In this document: positions 14,736 to 14,778 of the stretch, in pieces
How positions within the stretch are numbered: the first letter of the stretch is position 1
How the letters are laid out: each line of letters begins with the position of its first letter
DNA from: an uncultured Alphaproteobacteria bacterium
Lineage (GTDB): Bacteria; Pseudomonadota; Alphaproteobacteria; Rickettsiales; UBA1997
NCBI GenBank assembly: GCA_903837365.1
Contig: CAILUF010000287.1
Coordinates: 1-14,778 of the forward strand
Direction of reading: 5' to 3'
Length of the DNA stretch: 14,778 bases
Translations under genes and position numbers: made by a program
The notes under the pieces: model-generated
What the model saw: only the letters and a program-made list of their open reading frames with translations
The model's database searches: none
What the model was told of the DNA's origin: nothing

Positions 14736-14778
14736 CTTCGCGTTCAAAAAAAAGCCTAAACGGCTTTTTTTAGCGAAG
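14736..14778. terminator. Strong bidirectional intrinsic terminator-like hairpin
   Basis: Arms AAAAAAAGCC (14747-14756) and GGCTTTTTTT (14762-14771) with a five-base loop TAAAC form a symmetric hairpin whose A-run and T-run would act as U-tract in either direction. It is enclosed by a further perfect 6-base stem, CTTCGC (14736-14741) and GCGAAG (14773-14778), that reaches the right edge of the window and may continue. It would end rightward transcription from pgsA and leftward transcription from a gene beyond the edge. Confidence 0.7.

Overview
The window is AT-rich chromosomal DNA (roughly 30% G+C by eye) from an alphaproteobacterium, most likely a member of, or close to, the Rickettsiales. 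The evidence is the mitochondrial-type complex I accessory subunit NDUFA12 next to an MlaD protein and a DUF2155 protein, a pairing I know from alphaproteobacteria, together with the low G+C and weak Shine-Dalgarno sites. Three facts argue against a Rickettsia-like minimal metabolism: purine synthesis is present (purE, purF), peptidoglycan genes are present (murD, slt), and phospholipid synthesis is present (pgsA). This assignment is inference; no rRNA or marker gene is in the window.

Layout. Minus strand, right to left: NDUFA12, mlaD, DUF2155 and rpe (9705 to 7771) form a tight run with gaps of 2-13 bases. After a 158-base gap that may hold a promoter comes murD (7612-6212). After a 79-base gap comes a 1980-residue secreted, cysteine-rich protein (6132-190). 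The 5' end of purE then runs off the left edge (147-1). Plus strand: a 197-base divergent intergenic region precedes slt (9903-12023), then purF (12100-13512), overlapping xseB (13502-13828), and pgsA (13886-14503). The last 275 bases (14504-14778) contain no gene but are full of inverted and direct repeats and a strong bidirectional terminator-like hairpin.

How the genes fit together. Most are housekeeping genes: respiration (NDUFA12), outer-membrane lipid asymmetry (mlaD), pentose phosphates (rpe), cell wall synthesis and turnover (murD, slt), purines (purE, purF), DNA repair (xseB) and acidic phospholipids (pgsA). The exception is the giant protein. It has a Sec signal peptide, about 103 cysteines, a ladder of short N-terminal Cys repeats, a compact central Cys cluster, a Cys-free segment, and a C-terminal series of modules resembling complement-control (sushi) domains. 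It has no membrane anchor or autotransporter barrel that I can see. It is the main candidate for something new here, and its function is unknown.
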